From JAJFUB01 sp964622325 (GTDB taxonomy: Bacteria > Armatimonadota > Zipacnadia > Zipacnadales > UBA11051): 53,675 nucleotides of DNA. The notes under the pieces were generated by a model. The model did no database searches. It worked only from the letters and a program-made list of their open reading frames with translations, and was not told the DNA's origin. Positions 47,351 to 53,675 of the stretch are shown here, piece by piece. The DNA lies in the NCBI GenBank assembly GCA_964622325.1, contig CAZUOJ010000015.1, forward strand, positions 1 through 53,675, read 5' to 3'. A program made the position numbers and the translations under genes. How positions within the stretch are numbered: the first letter of the stretch is position 1; every line of letters starts with the position of its first letter.

Positions 47351-47414
47351 GGCTGCGATGGCCATTCGAAGCAGCCCCCTAATATTCAAGGCCCCATAAA
47401 AAGCCGAAGCTTTT
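47351..47414. promoter_or_regulatory. Inverted repeat and small hairpin in a divergent promoter region
   Basis: GGCTGC (47351-47356) and GCAGCC (47371-47376) flank an inner ATGGCCAT palindrome, an operator-like layout between the divergent hydrolase and oxidoreductase genes. Next to it, 47398-47414 read on the minus strand gives AAAAGC-TTCG-GCTTTT and a further T, a UUCG-tetraloop hairpin with a T-tail. Their function is unproven. Confidence 0.3.
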
Positions 47415-47500
47415 ATTTGCCTTGTAATCCCAGACAAAAAAGGAATAGCCAGCCGGAGAAACAAGAAATGTATATTCTCAATGGCAAGGAGAATGTTCAG

Positions 47501-48568
47501 ATGCCGCCTGTAAAATTAGCTTTTATTGGCGTGGGGAATATGGGACAATGCGCCCATTTGAAGCATTATGCTGCCCTGCCGGATTGCGCTGTAATTGCTT
47601 TAGCGGAATTGCGGCCCGAATTGGGCGCGCGTGTGGCGGCGCGTTATGGCGTGCCGCGCGTATATCGAGATCATCGAGAATTGCTGGATAAGGAAAAGCC
47701 AGATGCGCTTGTATGTATTCAGCCCTTCACGCGTCATGGCGTGCTGCTGCCCGAATTGCTGCAAGCAGGGCTGCCTATTCTCATTGAAAAGCCGCTGGCG
47801 TCATCCGTAGAGCAAGGAGAACGCATTGTGGAAGCGGCGAGGCGCTATAAGACATGGATCATGATTGGCTATCACAAGCGCAGCGATCCGGCGACGATGC
47901 GCGTCAAACAGGAAATTGAGCGCCTGCAGCACACACAGGAGCTAGGGCAGATGACATATGTGCGCCTTACAATGCCGCCGGGGGATTGGATAGCCGGCGG
48001 CTTTCAGGATCTAATCCACACGGATGAGCCTGTGCCTTCTTTGCCAACAGAGCCGCCGCCCGAAAATATGACAGCCGAACAATTTCAGGCGTTTGTGCAA
48101 TTTGTAAATTATTATATCCATCAAATCAATCTGCTGCGGCATTTGCTGGGCGAGGACTATGATGTCTCCTATGCGGATCCGTCGGGCGTGTTGCTTGTAG
48201 GACACAGCCATAAAGGCGTTCCTGTGCTTTTGGAAATGCAGCCCTATCAGACATCCTGGGATTGGCAGGAAACAGCGCTTGTGTGTTTTGAGCGGGGCTT
48301 CATTCGGCTGGAATTGCCCGCGCCGCTTGCCTGTCATCGTTCAGGACGCGTCACATTTTTCTTTGATCCTGTCGGAGACTCTGAGCCGCATACAATGAGG
48401 CCGACGCTGCCGCCTGTCGGGGCAATGGAGCAACAAGCCCGCAATTTTGTGCGTGCCGTGCGTGGAGAGGCGCCTGCCCCTTGTCTGGCTGATGAAGCGC
48501 TGCGCGATTTGCAAGTCGCGCGGGATTATTTCTTTCTGCTGGAGAAACAAAAAAGCCGCAAGAATTAA
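47501..48568 (+). CDS. Gfo/Idh/MocA family oxidoreductase
   Basis: This is a 355-residue NAD(P)-dependent sugar dehydrogenase. The ATG at 47501 follows AAGGAG by nine bases and directly opens the Rossmann fold (KLAFIGVGNMGQCAHLKHY). The catalytic-lysine motif is EKP in LPILIEKPLASS; the following GYHKRSDPATM and HQINLLRHLLG resemble the substrate-side regions of inositol or glucose-fructose-type members. It is divergent from the secreted hydrolase and followed 121 bp later by a second member of the family, so the pair may do successive oxidation and reduction steps on one sugar, as in known two-Gfo/Idh catabolic pathways. Confidence 0.88.
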   Translation: MPPVKLAFIGVGNMGQCAHLKHYAALPDCAVIALAELRPELGARVAARYGVPRVYRDHRELLDKEKPDALVCIQPFTRHGVLLPELLQAGLPILIEKPLASSVEQGERIVEAARRYKTWIMIGYHKRSDPATMRVKQEIERLQHTQELGQMTYVRLTMPPGDWIAGGFQDLIHTDEPVPSLPTEPPPENMTAEQFQAFVQFVNYYIHQINLLRHLLGEDYDVSYADPSGVLLVGHSHKGVPVLLEMQPYQTSWDWQETALVCFERGFIRLELPAPLACHRSGRVTFFFDPVGDSEPHTMRPTLPPVGAMEQQARNFVRAVRGEAPAPCLADEALRDLQVARDYFFLLEKQKSRKN

Positions 48569-48689
48569 ATACGCAGGATATGGGCGCAAACAAAAAGGAA
48601 CAAAGGAAACGCCAGAGAATAAAAAGAAAAAAGCGCGCCAGCAAGCGAAATTGCTGCAGGATATTTCATTTTGATGAGGAGGCATGAAG

Positions 48690-49706
48690 ATGGCATTAAA
48701 AGTGGGCTTTATTGGCGTGGGAGGCATTGCACGGCGTCATCTGGGCTATTGTCGCGAGCGGGAAGATGTGGAAATTGTCGGACATGCCGATGTCAGCTTT
48801 GAGCTCGCCGAAAAAGCGGCACAGGAATTTGGCGGAAACGCTTATGACAATCATGAGAAGCTCATAAGCGCCGAAAAGCCGGATGCGCTTGTCATTTGTA
48901 CGCCGCCCTTTGCCCATGGCGATATTGAGGAGGCGGCTTGCGCAGCTAAAATTCCTTTCTTTGTCGAAAAGCCTGTGGCCGTGAATATGCAGCTGGCCAA
49001 GCGTGTGCTGCGGGCTGTGGAACAAAGCGGCGTAGCCACGCAAGTGGGCTATATGTTCCGTTTTGCGGCGCCTATACGGAAAGTGCGCGAGCTGCTGCAA
49101 AAGCATCCTGTGGCGATGATCCAGGCACATTATTATATGCCGGGGCTGCCTAATAAAAATTGGTGGAAGAAAATGGATTTAGGCGGCGGACAATTGATTG
49201 AGCAGGCGACGCATATGATTGATTTGGGACGTTTTTTGGCGGGAGAAGCCAAGACAGTTGTGGGACGAGCCACGCAAACGCGGGATTGGACGCCGCCCCC
49301 CGACTATAAAGAGGAAGGGCTCTTGCGTTATGCCGATGGCCTGGAGATCCCTGACACGACAGCGTTAATTGTGGAATATGAATGCGGCGCGCTGGGAACA
49401 TTGAGCTGTTCCATTGTGCCGCAGGCGAAATGGGATATTGGCTTTAAAGTTGTGGCCGAAGGCTTGCTTGTTACGATTGATGGCGCCAATGCCTCCTGGA
49501 GCGGCGATGAGGAAGGGAGCCTGACGGCGCCTGAGGATTGGCCCGCCGGCGTGCTGTATGAATTTCTGGATGTCGTGAAAGCGGGCGGAACAGAAACAAG
49601 CGTGCCATATATAGAGGGCGTGAAAAGCCTCGCCATCTCCATCGCGGGCTATGAGTCTATGAAGCGCGGCGGCGCGCCTGTGGAGATTGCGGAATTGCTC
49701 GCTTGA
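48690..49706 (+). CDS. Gfo/Idh/MocA family oxidoreductase
   Basis: This is a 338-residue member. The ATG at 48690 is preferred over 48684 since GAGGAGG (48676-48682) would be too close to the first. It has a Rossmann motif VGFIGVGGIARRHLGY, lysine motif FFVEKPVAVNMQ and the downstream HMIDLGRFLAGE. It is distinct in sequence from the member just upstream. A strong terminator follows, so the two oxidoreductases likely form one transcript. Substrate unknown. Confidence 0.88.
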   Translation: MALKVGFIGVGGIARRHLGYCREREDVEIVGHADVSFELAEKAAQEFGGNAYDNHEKLISAEKPDALVICTPPFAHGDIEEAACAAKIPFFVEKPVAVNMQLAKRVLRAVEQSGVATQVGYMFRFAAPIRKVRELLQKHPVAMIQAHYYMPGLPNKNWWKKMDLGGGQLIEQATHMIDLGRFLAGEAKTVVGRATQTRDWTPPPDYKEEGLLRYADGLEIPDTTALIVEYECGALGTLSCSIVPQAKWDIGFKVVAEGLLVTIDGANASWSGDEEGSLTAPEDWPAGVLYEFLDVVKAGGTETSVPYIEGVKSLAISIAGYESMKRGGAPVEIAELLA

Positions 49707-49750
49707 AGCCGCTCTTGATCTCCTGTTCCATGACAGAACCAAGAATATGG

Positions 49751-49787
49751 AAGGCAACAGCGCACATTTGGCGTTGTTGCCTTTTTT
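49751..49787 (+). terminator. Strong terminator after the oxidoreductase pair
   Basis: A 13-bp stem (49751-49763 with 49771-49783, one G-U wobble) with a 7-base loop ends in six T. Confidence 0.85.
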
Positions 49788-50086
49788 GCAGCCACAGATC
49801 GGGGCAGCTATAGAATTGGAAAGATTGAGGCCAAACGCCTTTAGAGACGGCTTGAGCTCTTGTATGAGGGGAATTGTTTTTGCAAAAGCCCGACGCAAAG
49901 GCCAAGCGCTGTTTATGCGTCGGGGAGAGCTTGTTTTTTCAATCATATTCCTATGAAACAGGAGTCAAAGAGAAAAAAGCGAAACATCATCTGTCAATGT
50001 TTAGCAAAGCCTCGTGCTTTGCTGTTGCTCGTGTATTGGGCCGCAGCTTGCAACAGGCGCAAAAATAGTTGCTAAGGAGACAAGAA
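49788..50086 (+). other. Intergenic region upstream of the DUF4838 gene
   Basis: Together with the terminator this makes a 380-bp gap without a supported gene. It should carry the promoter of the DUF4838 gene, but no convincing -35/-10 pair is seen. TAAGGAGA at 50073-50080 is a good ribosome-binding site for ATG 50087. Confidence 0.4.
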
Positions 50087-52450
50087 ATGCTTAAAGGCGG
50101 CAAATTTGCCCTGTGGCTGTGTTTATGTGCTGCAAACGGCCTCTCCGCTGCATTTGGCTTTACGATTGCCCGCCGGGGCCAGCCGCTTATGGACATTGTT
50201 GTGGCTCCGGACGCCATTTTGCCCGAACACACAGCCGCTCAGGAATTGGCAGATTATTTAGGCAAAATTGTCGGGGCGCCGTTTGAGATTGTCAAGCCGG
50301 GGGAGAGGCCAAAGAAGCCAGCCCATATTTTTGTGGGGCCCACAAGCGCTGCCATTCGTCTGGGATTGACGCCGGAAAAGCTGGGGCCGGAAGAATGGAT
50401 CATTCGCCCGACGGGCCAGGATTTGATTTTGACAGGCGGCCGGCCGCGCGGGACATTATATGCCGTATATCATTTTCTGGAAGATATTTTAGGCGTTCAT
50501 TGGTGGAATCCCTGGGAAGAAAGCGTGCCCTCGGCGCCCACATTAGAGCCTGCTTTGTCTGTTCGCCGCGGCCAGCCTGTCTTCGCCTATCGCGACATCT
50601 ATATGCTTTATGGCCATGACGGCGGGCGTTTTGCGGCACGCAATCGACTCAATCGCGAGGGGGATGCCAAAATTAAAGCAGAGTACGGCGGCTGCCGCGA
50701 TTATGGCCCCCCTTATCATGTGCATACATTTAACATGTATTTTCCGCCTGAAGAATATGGCGCCACGCATCCGGAATTTTTCTCGCTTATTAATGGCAAG
50801 CGGCTGATTGAACATTCACAGCTGTGCCTGACAAATCCAGAATTGCGCCGGGCGTTTTTAGAGAAGCTGCGCCAAACGATTGCGCGGGCGGAAGCGGAGG
50901 CGCGAGCGCAGGGCGCGCCTCCGCCAGATGTATTCAGCGTTTCCCAAAATGATTGGGGCAATCCGTGTCAATGCGACAATTGTCAGGCGATCGCGCGCGC
51001 CGAGGAAAGCGAGGCAGGGCCGCTTTTGGACTTTGTGAATTTTTTGGCTGATGGCATTAAAGAGCAATTCCCCTGGGCGTATATTGACACATTGGCGTAT
51101 CAATACACGCAAAAGGCGCCCAAGACAATCCGGCCCCGCGACAATGTGATTATTCGGTTGTGCGATACGGAGTCGGATCCGACAAAGCCCATCACAGCGG
51201 AGGAGAACAAAGCGTTTCGAGAGCATCTGCAAAGCTGGGCCGCCATTACGAAGAATCTGCGCATCTGGGATTATGCTGTCACATATGCTCAGCCTGTGGG
51301 CCTGCCGCTGCCGACAGTGCATACATACGCTGAAGATTACAAATTTTACAAGGCGCACAATGTCGAGGGCGTCTTTACAGAGCTGGAATTTCCTATCTTG
51401 GCCGATATGCGGGATTTCAAAGTCTGGATGATGATGAAGCTGCTGGAAAATCCCTATGCGGATTACAATAAGCTCGTGGCGACCTTTATGGACGGCTTCT
51501 ATGGGCCGGCAGGACGTTTCATTCAGGAATATGTGCGCGCCCTGGAGGAGGAAATGAGGGCGCGGCAGACGCGCGCCAGCTGGACAGCCACGCCGCTCAC
51601 GCTGACATATCTGAATTTGCGTTTCATTCTCAAAGCCCACAGGCTTTTTGACGAGGCGGAAAAAGCTGTAGCCGGCAAACAAGCCTTACTGCGCCGCGTG
51701 CGCCATGCGCGTTTGCCCCTGGATCGAGCCACAATTGTGTGCTACACACGGCTGAATGGGGAATGGCACACTCTGGGCAAGCCCGCCGAGCTGCAGCTGC
51801 CCGACCGGGAAGCTGTGGGAGCCCGCGTTTTACAAACATGGATGCAGCAGGCGCAATTGAGGCTGCCCGCCGCCGCTCAGGAACAAGAAAAGGCTGCTGC
51901 GGAAAAAGAGCTGCGCCGCTATGCCGCTTTGCCCAGCCTCGTTCCTTTGCCGGAAAAATTCCACTCCCTGCCTCCTGGCACTGTATTCGATTACACTGCC
52001 GATATGACGCGCAACTGGATGGATATTGTCAAAATAGTCCCGGACCCGGAAGCCGAAAGCGGCTTTGCCAATAAGCTGGATTTAGCCAGCGCCGACACGC
52101 CGGATCGGGAAAAATATGTCCTGCCCATGCCCTGGGGCCTTTATGGCGTGCTGCAAAAGAAGCATATTGGCGGCAACGCTATCAAGGCCGAGGACATTCC
52201 GGGCCCGGGCTATCACTGGTATAAGCTCGGCACATACGCGCTGGCGCCCTCGTATTATGTCTATTTCTTCTGGAGCTGGATTATCCAAGTGGATGTGGAA
52301 AATGCGTACGATCCGGCGCATCCGGAGCAGAAATTTGAGATCTGGGCGCGGATTAAATTTACGGGTCCGCGCTTCCCTCATCCCCGGCCCGGCGAACAGG
52401 ACGCCATTTATGTGGAACGCGTTGTACTTGTTAAGGCGCAAGAGCAATAG
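50087..52450 (+). CDS. Secreted DUF4838 / GH67 N-terminal-like protein
   Basis: This is a 787-residue secreted protein (signal peptide ending near LSAAFG). The ATG at 50087 is supported by AAGGAG seven bases upstream. Residues ~30-140 match the alpha-glucuronidase (GH67)/GH20 N-terminal type domain (ILPEHTAAQELADYLGKIVG; PRGTLYAVYHFLEDILGVHWWNPWEE). The central region (~210-470) fits DUF4838, with VSQNDWGNPCQCDNCQAI and GVFTELEFP. A beta-rich C-terminal domain follows (~610-787). Family members are thought to be glycoside hydrolases or hexosaminidase relatives, but the activity of this one is unknown. A HAD phosphatase gene follows 77 bp later. Confidence 0.8.
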   Translation: MLKGGKFALWLCLCAANGLSAAFGFTIARRGQPLMDIVVAPDAILPEHTAAQELADYLGKIVGAPFEIVKPGERPKKPAHIFVGPTSAAIRLGLTPEKLGPEEWIIRPTGQDLILTGGRPRGTLYAVYHFLEDILGVHWWNPWEESVPSAPTLEPALSVRRGQPVFAYRDIYMLYGHDGGRFAARNRLNREGDAKIKAEYGGCRDYGPPYHVHTFNMYFPPEEYGATHPEFFSLINGKRLIEHSQLCLTNPELRRAFLEKLRQTIARAEAEARAQGAPPPDVFSVSQNDWGNPCQCDNCQAIARAEESEAGPLLDFVNFLADGIKEQFPWAYIDTLAYQYTQKAPKTIRPRDNVIIRLCDTESDPTKPITAEENKAFREHLQSWAAITKNLRIWDYAVTYAQPVGLPLPTVHTYAEDYKFYKAHNVEGVFTELEFPILADMRDFKVWMMMKLLENPYADYNKLVATFMDGFYGPAGRFIQEYVRALEEEMRARQTRASWTATPLTLTYLNLRFILKAHRLFDEAEKAVAGKQALLRRVRHARLPLDRATIVCYTRLNGEWHTLGKPAELQLPDREAVGARVLQTWMQQAQLRLPAAAQEQEKAAAEKELRRYAALPSLVPLPEKFHSLPPGTVFDYTADMTRNWMDIVKIVPDPEAESGFANKLDLASADTPDREKYVLPMPWGLYGVLQKKHIGGNAIKAEDIPGPGYHWYKLGTYALAPSYYVYFFWSWIIQVDVENAYDPAHPEQKFEIWARIKFTGPRFPHPRPGEQDAIYVERVVLVKAQEQ

Positions 52451-52527
52451 AATGCATTTTCGCTGATATCATATGAAAACAGGCGACAGGCACAAGAAGC
52501 GAGCCGCCCTGTTAGCCGTGAGGGCTT

Positions 52528-53205
52528 ATGGCCAAACGTATTTTATCCGCCTTGCTTTTTGATCTTGACGAAACTTTATATCCGCCAGAAGCGGGCCTGC
52601 TGGCGGCAGGGGATCGCCTCATTACTGAATATCTGGCGCGGCGGCTTCATCTTTCTCTGGACGAGGCAGATGCAGAGCGCCGCCGCCTGTGGCGACAATA
52701 CGGGACAACAGCCCGCGGCGCAGAAATAGAATATGGCATCCCGCAAAAGGAGCTGTATCAGCACAGCGTGGAAACGCTGGATCCGCGAGAATATCTGGCG
52801 CCGGACGAGGCGCTGGCCCAGATGCTGCAAAGCTTGCCCGCCGAACTGTATGTGATTACGAATTCCATTGCCAGCTATGCGGAGCGGGTGCTGGAGGCGT
52901 TGGGGATTGCGCCCTGTTTCCAGCGCATTTTTGATATTGAGGCGCTGGGCTGGCGGCCCAAGCCGGATCCGGCGGTATATCAATGTGTGCTGCAGGCGCT
53001 GCAGCGGCCCGCAGCGCGTGTGGGCCTTGTGGAGGATTTCCCCTGGAATTTGACGCCTGCGCGGGCCTTGGGCATGTTCACTATCTATCTGGGCACGCAG
53101 GACAATGAGGCCGATGTGCAAATTCAGCATCTGTTGGAATTGCCCGAGGCCTTAAAAAAGGCCGATGTTTTATTGCAAAAAGACACACGATACGGCAAAG
53201 CGTAG
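52528..53205 (+). CDS. HAD-superfamily pyrimidine 5'-nucleotidase-like hydrolase
   Basis: This is a 225-residue cytoplasmic HAD phosphatase with FDLDETLY (Asp12, Asp14 and Thr16 of DxDxT), a helical cap (~20-90), VITNS (motif II), RPKPDPAVY (Lys, motif III) and LVEDFPWNL (acidic motif IV). The layout matches the SDT1/PHM8/YjjG pyrimidine 5'-nucleotidase group, though a sugar-phosphate substrate is also possible in this setting. It is followed by a UroD-like gene 39 bp later, probably in the same transcript. Confidence 0.8.
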   Translation: MAKRILSALLFDLDETLYPPEAGLLAAGDRLITEYLARRLHLSLDEADAERRRLWRQYGTTARGAEIEYGIPQKELYQHSVETLDPREYLAPDEALAQMLQSLPAELYVITNSIASYAERVLEALGIAPCFQRIFDIEALGWRPKPDPAVYQCVLQALQRPAARVGLVEDFPWNLTPARALGMFTIYLGTQDNEADVQIQHLLELPEALKKADVLLQKDTRYGKA

Positions 53206-53244
53206 CAGCTGTGACATTTACACGCATTTGCGGAGGGAAAATTA

Positions 53245-53675
53245 ATGACAAGTCGGGAACGCATTCTGGCGGCAATGAATTTTACAGGGCCCGATCGCTG
53301 CCCCATCCATCATTATATTTTTCCAGGCGCGATCTGGCGTCATGGCCAGAAGCTGTGGGATCTTCTGGAAAAATATCCCGATGATTTTGGCAATGAGGCT
53401 GTCAAAGCCAACGCCCAGGCCCATCAATTGCAGGAGAATGAAAGCGCCGAAGACATTGTGGAATGGAAGGATGCGTGGGGGACAATCTGGCGGCGCTTGC
53501 GCGGCTATACTTCCGGCGAAGTCCATCAGCCTGCCATCCCGGATTGGGAGGCCTGGCGAACATACGAATTTCCGCCTGTGCCCTCGGAGGAGCATTTTGC
53601 GCAGTTTGCGGCGCAGGCCCAGCAGCGCAAAGAAGCCGGGCAATTTGTGCTGGCCAGCGGCGGCGGCTTCTTTCA
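53245..53675 (+). CDS. UroD-like protein, cut by the window end
   Basis: The first 143 residues of a UroD-superfamily protein are visible. ATG at 53245 follows CGGAGGG. The N-terminus MTSRERILAAMNF is almost the same as that of the UroD-like protein at 26102 (MTSRERILAAIRRE), followed by a typical PIHHYIF strand and EDIVEWKDAWGTIWRR. The two are paralogs but diverge quickly after the start. The reading frame stays open to the last base. Confidence 0.8.
   Translation, partial: MTSRERILAAMNFTGPDRCPIHHYIFPGAIWRHGQKLWDLLEKYPDDFGNEAVKANAQAHQLQENESAEDIVEWKDAWGTIWRRLRGYTSGEVHQPAIPDWEAWRTYEFPPVPSEEHFAQFAAQAQQRKEAGQFVLASGGGFF

Overview
The window looks like part of a metagenome-assembled chromosome from an uncultured, Gram-negative-type (diderm) bacterium that lives on complex polysaccharides. 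Support: a beta-barrel protein ending in Phe at the left edge, many very large secreted carbohydrate-active proteins with Sec signal peptides, several Gfo/Idh/MocA oxidoreductases and UroD-like proteins, and a 100-N scaffold gap flanked by an exact 55-bp duplication (a typical short-read k-mer). This repertoire recalls Sumerlaeota, Hydrogenedentota, Lentisphaerota or Armatimonadota. That placement is an impression; no rRNA or tRNA gene is visible to settle it.

Layout. 1-53: end of an outer-membrane barrel gene, then a terminator and a pair of palindromic repeats. 477-8555: two divergent giant secreted proteins, a ThuA/GATase-like protein with several concanavalin-like domains and an unassigned TIM-barrel hydrolase. 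9074-12446: sulfate activation cluster (ATP sulfurylase, alkaline-phosphatase-superfamily hydrolase, APS kinase), able in principle to make PAPS; no reductase is seen. 12665-18131: operon of a mannitol-1-phosphate dehydrogenase-like enzyme, a cytoplasmic NagZ-like GH3 and a secreted GH5-like enzyme with an embedded CBM. 18179-24532 (minus): operon of a heparinase II/III-type lyase, a Gfo/Idh/MocA oxidoreductase and a small secreted CBM-like protein. 25308-27253: a family 2 glycosyltransferase and a UroD-like protein. 27441-34825 (minus): comEA-comEC DNA uptake genes, then a 1342-residue secreted CBM9 protein. 34978-36837: GT-C membrane glycosyltransferase. 36834-47280 (minus): a secreted TIM-barrel hydrolase followed by addB-addA. 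47501-53675: two Gfo/Idh/MocA oxidoreductases, a DUF4838/GH67N-like secreted protein, a HAD phosphatase and a second UroD-like gene cut by the window end.

How they fit together. Secreted lyases and hydrolases would break down acidic or modified glycans. The Gfo/Idh/MocA enzymes, the mannitol-type dehydrogenase and the GH3 would process the released sugars in the cytoplasm. ComEA/ComEC and AddAB provide DNA uptake and double-strand-end processing. The sat-phosphohydrolase-cysC cluster could feed sulfation of surface glycans.

The most unusual points are a heparinase that appears to carry a circularly permuted CBM9 domain inserted between its two catalytic halves, the AP-superfamily enzyme between sat and cysC, an AddA with a complete candidate Fe-S cysteine set, and several large secreted enzymes I cannot assign to a known family. 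All domain calls are from reading the sequence; no database search was run.
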